From the NCBI RefSeq assembly GCF_002940005.1, contig NZ_MDEF01000018.1: DNA of 64,000 nucleotides; one strand, 5' to 3'. The notes beneath the pieces were generated by a model that had not been told where the DNA came from, did no database searches, and saw only the letters and a list, made by a program, of their open reading frames with translations. Source of the stretch: Xanthomonas hortorum. GTDB taxonomy: Bacteria; Pseudomonadota; Gammaproteobacteria; Xanthomonadales; Xanthomonadaceae. Of this stretch, positions 55,030 through 64,000 are shown in pieces. Both the position numbers and the translations under genes were made by a program. The first letter of the stretch is position 1; each line of letters starts with the position of its first letter.

Positions 55030-55155
55030 ACGATGTCCTGTCCTTTGGTCATGCAGCGGTGGTCAAGCAGCTGCGGTGATGCAGCAATGCTCATGCAATG
55101 GGAGGACATACTACAGACTGTCCGCGACCGGCAGAAAGGGCCGGAAGTCAGCTGG

Positions 55156-55626
55156 TCAGGCCAGCTGCAGGCGGAAGCAGACCACCCGTTCAGTTGGCTC
55201 GAAGCCGCACGCCGCATGCGCCGCCTGGGCGCCGCTGTCTTCCAGCCGCGCATCGGAAGCCAGCTCCGCACAGCCCTGATCACGCGTCCACGCGACCGCC
55301 GCTGCCACCAGGGCACGACCGAGCCCGCGGCCGCGCCAGGCCGGTATCACATACCACCCTTCCAGAAAGCCCACCGGCGTGCTTTCGGTGCCATTGACAT
55401 ACTCGTGGCGCACCGACACCTCGGCAAACCCCAGCGCCGTATCCGAGTCGTCCACCACCAGCAGGTGGCCGGCATCTGATTGCGCCAGCGCGGCCTGCAG
55501 TTCGGCAACGCTGTCGTCGGCAACGCCATCGTCGGCATCGGGCCACAAGGCCAGGCGCAAGGCCAGCAAGGCCTGCGCATCGGCGCCGACCGCCGCGCGC
55601 ACCCGCCACCCGGCTGGCGCGCTCAC
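55156..55626 (-). CDS. AAC(6')-type GNAT acetyltransferase
   Basis: A 156-residue GNAT enzyme. It closely follows the pattern of chromosomal Stenotrophomonas AAC(6')-Iz-like aminoglycoside acetyltransferases: RLALWPDADD near the N-terminus, the GFAEVSVRHEYVNG strand, STPVGFLEGWYVIPAWRGRG with the acetyl-CoA loop RGRGLGRAL, and AHAACGFEPTERVVCFRL at the end. It overlaps pdxH by 4 bases. Whether it acts on aminoglycosides here is untested; the likeness is from memory of the family. Confidence 0.8.
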   Translation of the reverse strand: MSAPAGWRVRAAVGADAQALLALRLALWPDADDGVADDSVAELQAALAQSDAGHLLVVDDSDTALGFAEVSVRHEYVNGTESTPVGFLEGWYVIPAWRGRGLGRALVAAAVAWTRDQGCAELASDARLEDSGAQAAHAACGFEPTERVVCFRLQLA

Positions 55627-56222
55627 GGATACAGCATCCGCTTGCTCCAGCGGCTGGCCGCATCGGCCTCGTAGCGCCAGCGCTCGTGCAGGCGGAAGTT
55701 GGCGCCGTACCAGAACTCGAACGCCTGCGGCACCACCCGGAACCCGCCCCAGCCATCCGGGCGCGGCACCTCGCGGCCCTCGAACGTGGCCTCGACCTTG
55801 GCGATGGCCGCGTCGAACTCTTCGCGCGAGCCTAGCGTCTGCGACTGCAGCGAGGCCCAGGCGCCGATCTGGCTCATGCGCGGGCGCGAGGCAAAGTAGG
55901 CATCGGATTCGTCCGCACTCACCAACTGCACGCCACCTTCGATACGCACCTGGATGCCGGCCTCGCGCAGGCTACGCCACAGAAACAGCAATGCCGCCTG
56001 CGGATGGGTCTGCAAATCGCGGCCCTTTGCGCTGTCCAGATGGGTGTAGAACACGAAGCCGCGCGCATCGAAGGCCTTGAGCAACACGGTGCGCGCGCTC
56101 GGCCGGCCATCCACGCTGGCGGTGGCCACGGTCATCGCGCTGGCTTCCAGTTCGGCGCTGGTCTTTGCCTCGGCGTACAGCGCGGTGAAGGTGGCAAGGG
56201 CTTCTGCGTACAGATCGGTCAT
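55623..56222 (-). CDS. pdxH: Pyridoxamine 5'-phosphate oxidase
   Basis: A 199-residue FMN enzyme that oxidises pyridoxamine or pyridoxine 5'-phosphate to PLP. It has SARTVLLKAFDARGFVFYTH, the FMN-binding SAKGRDLQTHPQAALLF and the C-terminal signature FEFWYGANFRLHERWRY. Cofactor is FMN and electrons go to O2. The acetyltransferase gene follows with coupled translation. Confidence 0.93.
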   Translation of the reverse strand: MTDLYAEALATFTALYAEAKTSAELEASAMTVATASVDGRPSARTVLLKAFDARGFVFYTHLDSAKGRDLQTHPQAALLFLWRSLREAGIQVRIEGGVQLVSADESDAYFASRPRMSQIGAWASLQSQTLGSREEFDAAIAKVEATFEGREVPRPDGWGGFRVVPQAFEFWYGANFRLHERWRYEADAASRWSKRMLYP

Positions 56223-56428
56223 GACGGTGCGTGGGCAGCAAGATTGGCGCCTATTGTGGGCGCATCGCGTGTGCTTCGCCTATGTCCGCACTGTCGCAGC
56301 CATCGATCTGCCCGCGGCGGCGGCAGGTGTCGATGCCGAGGCACGCAGTCGCACGTCACGCCGCACGAATGGTTTCAGGCCGCGTCAATCGGCCCGGCGC
56401 GCGGGCGTGAATGCTACGATCCCTGCGC

Positions 56429-56967
56429 ATGAACCCCGCTCCCAATCTCGTGATGGTCGGCCCGATGGGCGCCGGAAAAAGCTGCATCGGCCGTCGTCTG
56501 GCCGAGCGCTTCGGGCTGGAGTTCGTCGATGTGGATCAGGCCATCGTCGAGCAGGCGGGCAAGAGCATCCCGGCCATTTTCGAACAGCACGGCGAAGCAC
56601 GGTTTCGCCAGCACGAACTCGAGACCCTGCAGGCACTGCTGGAGCAGGACAACAAGTTGATTTCCACCGGTGGTGGCGCAGTGCTGGATCCGCTCAACCG
56701 CCAGCGCATCCGTGAGCGCGGCTTTGTGGTCTATCTGCACGTGAGCGTGCCGGCGCAGTTGACGCGGCTGGCGCGCGACCGCAATCGCCCGCTGTTGCAG
56801 CGCGCCGACCGCGAGCAGGTGCTGCACACGATGGCCGCGCAGCGCACCCCGCTGTACCAGGAGATCGCCGACCTCAGCCTGGAAACCGACCATTTCTCCC
56901 CCGCCGAGGCCACCGCGCAGCTGGTGCTGCGCCTGGCCGCGCAATGGCGCATGTCGAGTACCCCCGC

Positions 56968-56971
<4 letters not shown>
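56429..56971 (+). CDS. aroK: Shikimate kinase
   Basis: A 180-residue P-loop kinase that phosphorylates shikimate in aromatic amino acid synthesis. Walker A is GPMGAGKSCIGRRLAE, followed by FVDVDQAIVEQAG (shikimate-binding Asp), the FRQHELETLQ Arg segment and STGGGAVLDP. The start is set at MNPAPNLVMVG, since six earlier codons are not conserved. The stop overlaps aroB by 4 bases (ATGA). Confidence 0.94.
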
Positions 56972-58080
<1,109 letters not shown>

Positions 58081-58184
58081 GGTGTACGCGTTTGGCCGGC
58101 TGCGGCAGTAAGCGCGATCCAACATCCCGGAAAACGCAGCGTCGTTCGTACCCACGCTGCCAGGTCGGGCACGCTGCAGCCTGC

Positions 58185-58220
58185 CTTATCCAATCCCAAA
58201 TCCCTACGCCCTAATCCCTG
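58185..58220. repeat. Degenerate GGGATT-type simple repeat
   Basis: On the minus strand it reads as reiterated GGGATT(A/G)GG units. It is the same kind of low-complexity repeat as at 17113-17141 in the rapZ-EIIA gap. The rest of 58081-58259 shows no gene. Confidence 0.5.
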
Positions 58221-58259
58221 CCTCCCAGCCTTCAGCACCGCCCGGCTACAATCGGCGCC

Positions 58260-58511
58260 ATGCGTATCCACTTGCAACACGATCCCGGCGGCAATGCGCC
58301 GCTGCGTTATGTCCAGCTGACCCTGCAACCGGACTTGTTCGGTGGCTGGGAGCTGCTGCGCGAGAGCAGCGAGATCGGTGGACGCTCGCAGCTGCGACGC
58401 GACCAATATCTGCTGCAGGATGAGGCGGACCGTGCCTTCGACAAGGCACGCGACACCCATCTCAAACGCGGCTTCCAACTCATCACCGGCGGCGCCGACG
58501 CGCCGCGCTGA
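58260..58511 (+). CDS. Small WGR-like domain protein
   Basis: An 83-residue protein resembling a minimal WGR domain: YVQLTLQPDLFGGWELLRES, then IGGRSQLRRDQYLL and AFDKARDTHLKRGFQ. WGR domains occur in PARPs and MolR-like proteins and may bind nucleic acid. It ends 8 bases before hemE and probably shares its transcript. Specific role unknown. Confidence 0.65.
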   Translation: MRIHLQHDPGGNAPLRYVQLTLQPDLFGGWELLRESSEIGGRSQLRRDQYLLQDEADRAFDKARDTHLKRGFQLITGGADAPR

Positions 58512-58519
58512 GGAACACC

Positions 58520-59584
58520 ATGCTCAAGAACGATCGCCTGTTGCGTGCCCTGAACCGCCAGCCCGTCGACCGCACGCCCGTGTGGCTGATGCGCCAGGCC
58601 GGCCGGTATCTGCCGGAATACCGCGCCACCCGCGCGCGCGCCGGCAGCTTTTTGGGCATGGCCAAGAACCCCCAGATTGCCTGCGAAGTGACGCTGCAAC
58701 CGCTGCAGCGCTTTCCGCTGGACGCGGCGATCCTGTTCTCCGACATCCTGACCATTCCCGATGCGATGGGCCTGGAGCTGTACTTCGTCGAAGGCGAAGG
58801 CCCCAAGTTCCGCCATCCGGTGCGCGATGCGGCCGCGATCCATCGGCTGGGCGTGCCGGACATGGAAACCGAGCTGCGTTACGTGATGGATGCGGTGCGC
58901 CTGATCCGCCGCGAACTGGATGGTGCGGTGCCGCTGATCGGTTTCTCCGGCAGCCCGTGGACGCTGGCCTGCTACATGATCGAAGGCGGCGGCAGCAAGG
59001 AATACGCGCGCATCAAGGCGATGGCCTTCAACGCGCCGGAGGTGTTGCATCACCTGCTCAGCACCGTCACCGATGCAGTGATCGCCTACCTGTCGGCACA
59101 ACGCGCGGCCGGTGCGCAGGCACTGCAGGTGTTCGACACCTGGGGCGGCGTGTTGTCGCCGGCGATGTACCGCGAATTCTCGCTGCCCTACCTCACCCGC
59201 ATCGCACGTGAGCTGGAGCGTGGCGACGGCCCCGAGCGCACCCCGCTGGTGTTGTTCGGCAAGGGCAACGGCGCCTACGTGAGCGAACTGGCCGCCAGCG
59301 GCGCCGAAGCGGTGGGCGTGGACTGGACCATCTCGCTGGCCGACGCCGCCCAGCGCGCCGGCGGCCGCGTCGCCCTGCAGGGCAACCTGGACCCGGCCAC
59401 CCTGTACGGCTCGCCCGAGGCGATCCGCGCCGAGGTCGGCAAGACCCTGGACAGCTACGCCCAAGGCAACGGCGGCTCGCGCGAAGGCCACGTCTTCAAC
59501 CTCGGCCACGGCATGTCGCCGGACATGAATCCCGAACATGTTGGGGTGTTGGTGGAAGCGGTGCAGACGCTGAGCAAGCGCTGA
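58520..59584 (+). CDS. hemE: Uroporphyrinogen decarboxylase
   Basis: A 354-residue cytosolic enzyme that decarboxylates the four acetate chains of uroporphyrinogen III to give coproporphyrinogen III in haem synthesis. It has TPVWLMRQAGRYLPEYRATR (substrate-binding Arg residues), AILFSDILTIPDAMGL and GFSGSPWTLACYMIEGGGS. The cluster aroKB-wgr-hemE is a common Xanthomonas layout. Confidence 0.95.
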   Translation: MLKNDRLLRALNRQPVDRTPVWLMRQAGRYLPEYRATRARAGSFLGMAKNPQIACEVTLQPLQRFPLDAAILFSDILTIPDAMGLELYFVEGEGPKFRHPVRDAAAIHRLGVPDMETELRYVMDAVRLIRRELDGAVPLIGFSGSPWTLACYMIEGGGSKEYARIKAMAFNAPEVLHHLLSTVTDAVIAYLSAQRAAGAQALQVFDTWGGVLSPAMYREFSLPYLTRIARELERGDGPERTPLVLFGKGNGAYVSELAASGAEAVGVDWTISLADAAQRAGGRVALQGNLDPATLYGSPEAIRAEVGKTLDSYAQGNGGSREGHVFNLGHGMSPDMNPEHVGVLVEAVQTLSKR

Positions 59585-59591
59585 TCCAGGC

Positions 59592-59626
59592 GCCATCGAC
59601 AGCGCGCGAGTAGCGCTGCCGATGGC
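59592..59626 (+). terminator. Hairpin after hemE
   Basis: GCCATCG-A-CAGCGC pairs with GCGCTG-C-CGATGGC (13 pairs, one internal mismatch, 7-base loop), 8 bases past the hemE stop. No T tract. Confidence 0.6.
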
Positions 59627-59692
59627 TCGCTCAGAAGCCGATCAGTCAACCAGACGCCGCTCTCTTTCCTACAGCCACCGGCAACAACCGGT

Positions 59693-59800
59693 GGTGCTTG
59701 CACGCGTACCCGCGTGGGACCTTATGCGGCATGGATGCCGCAGAAGAGCCTACAGAGATGTACTTGCGGCGTGTCCCACGCCGGCACGCATGCAAGCACC
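59693..59800 (+). repeat. Nested-palindrome intergenic repeat (copy C)
   Basis: Same architecture as the elements at 175-274 and 7296-7397. The outer stem starts GGTGCTTGCA / TGCAAGCACC and ends CGTGGGAC / GTCCCACG. The inner hairpin CTTATGCGGCAT / ATGCCGCAGAAG has one mismatch. Most of the outer stem differs in sequence from copies A and B yet still pairs. Confidence 0.75.
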
Positions 59801-59862
59801 CTTAGTAACCGAGCATTTCGCACACAACTGGCAGACTTCATGTGCGCGGTCGATCGGAGCAC

Positions 59863-59961
59863 GGTGCCGTATCCGGTGTCGGGACACGCCGTGAATCCGT
59901 CTGTGGAGGCTCAGTAGCGGCATCCATGCCGCTACATGGTCCCGCCCCCGGATACGTCACC
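59863..59961 (-). repeat. Nested-palindrome intergenic repeat, inverted copy
   Basis: Reverse-orientation member. The outer arms GGTG.CGTATCCGG (59863-59876) and CCGGATACG.CACC (59948-59961) pair. The inner hairpin GTAGCGGCAT / ATGCCGCTAC (59914-59923 with 59926-59935) is perfect. It follows the forward copy C by about 60 bases. No gene is visible in 59627-60147. Confidence 0.72.
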
Positions 59962-60147
59962 GCGCCTCCAGTATTCGCGGCCGCTGATCGAAAAGCGATG
60001 CATTCAACCGGCGTCACGCCTGCGGATTCCAAAGTAAAACCTGGCACGCGTGCAAGCGCCCTCAGTGGCTAATCAACCGCGTACGTTTTTCTGAGTTCGT
60101 GCACATCAGCGCGGGGATAATGCGTTGTCCCTTCGACAGCGATCACC

Positions 60148-61569
60148 ATGTCTCAGCCCGTTCCCGTCTTACGTGCCTACGACAGCATCAAGCCGTTGCT
60201 GTGGCTGGTGTCGCTGGCGATCTTCATGCAGATGCTGGATGCCACCATCGTCAACACCGCGTTGCCGTCGATGGCGGCGAGCCTGCATGAAAGCCCGCTG
60301 CAGATGCAGTCGGTGGTTTTCAGCTATGCGTTGGCGGTGGCGATGTTCATCCCCGCATCGGGCTGGATTGCGGATCGCTTCGGCACCCGGCGCACCTTCC
60401 TTGCCGCGATCATCGTGTTCACGCTGGGCTCGTTGCTGTGCGCGGCCGCGCAGCAGTTGCCGCACCTGGTTGCCGCGCGTGTGGTGCAAGGCATCGGCGG
60501 CGCGATGTTGTTGCCCGTGGGTCGCTTGGCGGTGCTCAAGACGGTGGCGCGCGCCGACTTCCTGCGTGCGATGAGTTTCATCGCGATTCCGGCACTGATC
60601 GGTCCGCTGATCGGCCCGACTTTGGGTGGATATCTGGTCGAAGTCGCCTCCTGGCATTGGGTGTTCTTGATCAATCTGCCGATCGGTGTGATCGGGTTTA
60701 TCGCTGCACTCAAGATCATGCCGGATCACTATGGCGATGCGCGCAAACGCTTCGATCTCATCGGCTATCTGATGCTGGCGTTCGGCATGGTGGCGCTGTC
60801 GTTGGCCTTGGACGGCATCTCCGAACTCGGCCTGCGCCACGCCTTCGTGATGCTGCTGGCGATCGGCGGGCTGGCCGCGTTGGCCGGTTACTGGCTGCAT
60901 GCGGCCAGCGCGCCGGCGGCGTTGTTTCCACTGGCCTTGTTCAAGGTGGCCAGCTTTCGCATCGGTATTTTGGGCAATCTGTTTGCGCGCGTGGGCAGCG
61001 GCTCGATGCCGTTCCTGATTCCGCTGTTATTGCAGGTGGGCCTGGGCATGAGCCCGATGCATGCCGGGCTGATGATGGTGCCGGTAGCGCTGGCCGGCAT
61101 GGCCGCCAAACGCGCCGCCGTCAAGTTGGTCGGCCGCTTCGGTTACCGCCGCATCCTGATGCTCAACACCGTATTGGTGGGACTGGCGATGGCCAGCTTC
61201 GCCTTGATCGATGTCGGTCAACCGCTATGGCTGCGGCTGGTGCAGCTGGCGTGCTTTGGCGCGGTGAACTCGCTGCAATTTACCGTCATGAATACCGTCA
61301 CCCTGCGTGATCTGGACCGCGACCAGGCCAGCCCCGGCAATAGCCTGCTGTCGATGGTGATGATGTTGGCCACCGGCTTCGGCGCGGCGGCGGCGGGCAG
61401 TCTGCTGGCCGCCTTCAACACGCATCTGGGCGACAGCCACGGCGCCACTGCGGCGCTGCATGCCACCTTCCTGTGCGTCGGCGGCATCACCTTGTCGTCG
61501 ACATTGATTTTCTGGCAGCTGGCCGAGACGGGGCCGCACCCCAAACATGTGGAAGAAGTTGCCGAGTAG
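60148..61569 (+). CDS. DHA2-family MFS multidrug exporter
   Basis: A 473-residue proton-antiport exporter of the 14-helix DHA2 (EmrB-like) type. Helix 1 has FMQMLDATIVNTALPSMAAS, the motif A loop is GWIADRFGTRRTF, and RVVQGIGGAMLLPVGRLAVL is the typical helix-4 to helix-5 segment. No EmrA-like adaptor gene is adjacent, so it may work alone. Substrate unknown. Confidence 0.85.
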   Translation: MSQPVPVLRAYDSIKPLLWLVSLAIFMQMLDATIVNTALPSMAASLHESPLQMQSVVFSYALAVAMFIPASGWIADRFGTRRTFLAAIIVFTLGSLLCAAAQQLPHLVAARVVQGIGGAMLLPVGRLAVLKTVARADFLRAMSFIAIPALIGPLIGPTLGGYLVEVASWHWVFLINLPIGVIGFIAALKIMPDHYGDARKRFDLIGYLMLAFGMVALSLALDGISELGLRHAFVMLLAIGGLAALAGYWLHAASAPAALFPLALFKVASFRIGILGNLFARVGSGSMPFLIPLLLQVGLGMSPMHAGLMMVPVALAGMAAKRAAVKLVGRFGYRRILMLNTVLVGLAMASFALIDVGQPLWLRLVQLACFGAVNSLQFTVMNTVTLRDLDRDQASPGNSLLSMVMMLATGFGAAAAGSLLAAFNTHLGDSHGATAALHATFLCVGGITLSSTLIFWQLAETGPHPKHVEEVAE

Positions 61570-61644
61570 CCATGCGTGTGCGGCAGTACCTGGTGCAGTA
61601 CGTGAGCGAATCACCACCCGGGATTTCAAGCGCGGCAATAGTTC

Positions 61645-64000
61645 TTAAATCTCCTCGCGCGGGCGCTTGCTTCGCAACGCCTCGGCGATGATGTCGGCGA
61701 GCATGTCGCCGGTGAGTGGCTTGCGCAGGAAGCTGTCGAATCCGGCTTGCTCCGCAGTAGGCTCGGCTGCTTCATCAGAACGCGCGGTTACTGCAATCAG
61801 CGGCATGTCGTAGCCGAACACGCGCAGCTGCCGCGCCAGCGCAAAGCCATCCAGGCCAGGCAGATCCAGATCGAGCAACGCCAGGTCGAAGGTGTTGTCG
61901 GCCGCTTCGGTCAGTGCGGCCAGCCCGTGCGGTGCGTGCACAACCGAGTGGCCTTGCGAACGCAGCAGGCCAACGATGACCTCGGCGATGGTGGGGTCGT
62001 CTTCCACCAGCAGGATGCGCTGCGGTGCGACCGCTCCACCGGCACGCGCCACCTCGCCGCCGAGCGTGGCGTTGGAGGCGACCCAACGCAGCGGTAGATC
62101 GACGACAAAGCGCGTGCCGGCGCCGAGGCGACTGATCACTTCGATATGCCCCCCCATCGCCATTGCCAGTTCCTGGCAGATCGCCAGGCCCAGGCCGCTG
62201 CCGCCATAACGCGAGGTGGTCCTGGCGCCATCGCCTTGTTCGAAACGCTGGAACAGACGTGCTTTTTGCTCGGCATTGATGCCCGGCCCGGTATCGGCCA
62301 CCTCGAAACGCAGACCTTGATACGAGCCAAGCGTGGTCAGCTTGAGGCCGACAACGCCGCGCTCGGTAAACTTGATCGCGTTGCTGAGCAGATTGAGCAG
62401 AATCTGCCGGATACGGGTGACATCGCCGCTGGCGGTGATGTCGCCGAGCAGGCCCACTTCCATGCTGAAACGCAGTCCGCGCTCCTGCGCCAGTGGCGCC
62501 ATCAGGCCTTCCACTTCGGCCACCAATTGGCGCACCGAAAAGGGCTCCAGATCCAGTTCCAGGCGCCCGGATTCGATCCGCGCCAGATCCAGCGCATCGT
62601 TGACCAACCGCAGCAGATGCGCGCCGGCACGCCTGATCGATTCGGTATAGCTGCGCTGCTTGGTGTCCAACGAGGTCTTGAGCAATAACTCGCTCATGCC
62701 CAGCACACCGGTCATCGGCGTGCGTACTTCGTGGCCGAGCGTGGCCAGGAAACGTGTCTTGGCGAGCGAGGCCTGCTCGGCAATTTCCTGCTTATGCACC
62801 GCCAATTGCAATGCGTTCAAGCGGCGCAGGCGACGGCGATAAAGCAAGACCGCTGCGGCGAACAGACACACTGCCAGCAGACCGAGCGCCACCAGACCCC
62901 ACGGGGACAGCCACCACGGCGGCAATACCTGAAAGCGCAGGGTCTGGCTCGCCGACCAGATGCCGTCTGCAGTGCGCCCCTGCACTTCCAGCGTGTAATG
63001 ACCCGGTGGCAGGCGCGAAAACAAGCGCTCGCCCGTGGCGCCCACATCGATCCAGTCCGGGTCGTAGTCACTGAGACGGAAGCGGTAACTGGTGGACTCG
63101 GGACTGGTGAAAGTGGGCATCCGCGCGACGATATGCAGGTCGCGATCGCCGTCCTGCATCTGTAGCGGTGCTCTGCCGGTGACATCCAGTTCACGCTCAC
63201 CGCGTCGCACACTGACACGCTCGATCAACAGCTGCGGCAGGCGTAAATTCGGACGCATCATGGCCGGATCGAACACCACGATTCCGTCGGATGTACCACC
63301 TAGGATCTGTCCCGTGCTTGCCTGCACCAGCGTGGCCACCTGCATGGGCGAGCTGGGAAGCCCGTCATGCACGTCGTACACACGCACCAGCTTGCTGCCG
63401 GGGTCGACTCGAATCAGCCCACGATGACTGGAGACCCAGGCCACGCCGGCGGCATCGACCACCAGGCCGGTCGGCGACACCCTCGGAAACTCCTGATCCT
63501 TCCCCACCGTATCCAGATGCGTGAGCTGCGTACCGTTCCAAAGATACCGCCGCAACTCTCCTGCCAATCCAACCCAGACAATGCCGCCCTCTCCCAGTCG
63601 AAACACGTAGGTTGGCAGGGACGGCGCGCCGGGTACCGGGACGAAGCGATCGGCAGCCGGGTCCCATCGCCATAGTCCGGCATTGTTGCTCAGCCAGATC
63701 TGTCCATCTGGCCCGATCCGCATGTCCAGGACGGTCAGCGCCTTCAGCCCATGGCTTCCATAGTCGATCGTCCTGAGCAGCTGCCCTTCGCTGCTCCAGA
63801 GCTGCACCCCATGCGTCAGCAACGCGACCCAGATGCGTCCCTGCGCATCCTCGGCCATCCTGCCGGGTCTGCCCACATTTTCCGGATCGGCTGCCGGATC
63901 CCTGTGCTGGAGCAGCGGCCAACGCCTGACTTCCCGCGTCCGCGGGTCGTATCGCACCAGCGTTTCCTGTACGCCGATCCAGACAATTCCCTGTCTGCTT
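61645..64000 (-). CDS. Hybrid two-component sensor with beta-propeller ligand domain (partial, runs off right end)
   Basis: The visible part (about 785 residues) lacks its N-terminus, and the frame is still open at 64000. Order: Reg_prop/beta-propeller repeats (GRIWVALLTHGVQLW, GQIWLSNNAGLWRW), a Y_Y_Y domain (RFRLSDYDPDWIDVG), one transmembrane helix (WGLVALGLLAVCLFAAAVLL), a histidine kinase core (H-box LGHEVRTPMTG; N-box LLNLLSNAIKF; G boxes VADTGPG and GGSGLGLAIC) and a C-terminal receiver with the phospho-acceptor Asp in ALLDLDLPGLDG. No output HTH is present, unlike Bacteroides-type sensors, so a separate partner must relay the phosphate. The large periplasmic propeller suggests sensing of a carbohydrate or other extracellular ligand. 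Confidence 0.85.
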   Translation of the reverse strand, partial: SRQGIVWIGVQETLVRYDPRTREVRRWPLLQHRDPAADPENVGRPGRMAEDAQGRIWVALLTHGVQLWSSEGQLLRTIDYGSHGLKALTVLDMRIGPDGQIWLSNNAGLWRWDPAADRFVPVPGAPSLPTYVFRLGEGGIVWVGLAGELRRYLWNGTQLTHLDTVGKDQEFPRVSPTGLVVDAAGVAWVSSHRGLIRVDPGSKLVRVYDVHDGLPSSPMQVATLVQASTGQILGGTSDGIVVFDPAMMRPNLRLPQLLIERVSVRRGERELDVTGRAPLQMQDGDRDLHIVARMPTFTSPESTSYRFRLSDYDPDWIDVGATGERLFSRLPPGHYTLEVQGRTADGIWSASQTLRFQVLPPWWLSPWGLVALGLLAVCLFAAAVLLYRRRLRRLNALQLAVHKQEIAEQASLAKTRFLATLGHEVRTPMTGVLGMSELLLKTSLDTKQRSYTESIRRAGAHLLRLVNDALDLARIESGRLELDLEPFSVRQLVAEVEGLMAPLAQERGLRFSMEVGLLGDITASGDVTRIRQILLNLLSNAIKFTERGVVGLKLTTLGSYQGLRFEVADTGPGINAEQKARLFQRFEQGDGARTTSRYGGSGLGLAICQELAMAMGGHIEVISRLGAGTRFVVDLPLRWVASNATLGGEVARAGGAVAPQRILLVEDDPTIAEVIVGLLRSQGHSVVHAPHGLAALTEAADNTFDLALLDLDLPGLDGFALARQLRVFGYDMPLIAVTARSDEAAEPTAEQAGFDSFLRKPLTGDMLADIIAEALRSKRPREEI

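Overview
The window is high-GC chromosomal DNA from a gammaproteobacterium, almost certainly a Xanthomonas. The grounds are the gene order (purM-purN; kdsD-kdsC-lptCAB-rpoN-raiA-ptsN-hprK-rapZ-EIIA(Man)-ptsH-ptsI-mgtE), a plant-responsive LuxR solo next to proline iminopeptidase, a secreted pectate lyase, a TonB-dependent receptor locus with SapC and tryptophan-halogenase-like genes, and dispersed palindromic intergenic repeats. I saw no rRNA, tRNA, CRISPR array, phage or transposase gene. The species cannot be named from this sequence alone.

Layout. 1-377: palindromic repeats. 378-3354 (minus): DUF2066 protein, PerM-type transporter and Hda in one overlapping transcription unit. 3485-6939 (plus): purM, a possible 44-residue ORF, purN and two tandem DUF3108 proteins. 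6940-7500: repeats. 7501-9456 (minus): bolA-type gene, murA and a small EF-hand membrane protein. 9495-19816 (plus): a long envelope and regulatory cluster that makes KDO precursors, exports LPS, encodes sigma-54 and carries a regulatory phosphotransferase system with HPr kinase and RapZ. mgtE and a lipoprotein esterase follow. 22423-29562 (minus): a CIO/bd-type oxidase, an M19 dipeptidase, an APC permease (with a decayed copy of its C-terminus on the far side of the dipeptidase) and pectate lyase.

30171-33642: proline iminopeptidase, a lux box, an OryR/XccR-type LuxR solo and a divergent APC permease, together a plant-signal module. 34006-37031: a lysyl-endopeptidase-like secreted protease, a small exported protein and a metallo-beta-lactamase-fold hydrolase. 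37047-44028 (minus): TonB-dependent receptor, SapC, a JmjC/cupin-like protein and an FAD-dependent halogenase-like protein, with a LacI-type palindrome upstream of the receptor. 44823-49471 is an eroded stretch: an M1 peptidase gene lacking its 5' part, a papain-like peptidase, soxR with a perfect SoxR-box palindrome, and a divergent MFS gene broken by an in-frame amber codon.

49847-55029 (minus): a seven-gene unit like E. coli yjfIJKLMC (DUF2170, PspA/IM30, DUF2491, DUF350, DUF1190, ATP-grasp ligase) with a potassium-channel gene inserted. 55156-56222 (minus): an AAC(6')-like acetyltransferase and pdxH. 56429-59584 (plus): aroK, aroB, a WGR-like small protein and hemE. 59585-60147: more palindromic repeats. 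The window closes with a DHA2-type MFS exporter and a hybrid two-component sensor that runs off the right end.

The most notable points are the compensatory base changes in the nested-palindrome repeats, the receptor/SapC/cupin/halogenase locus with intact catalytic residues, the lux-box/LuxR-solo/pip module, the potassium channel inside a PspA-ATP-grasp operon, and several broken genes (MFS amber stop, truncated M1 peptidase, permease remnant).
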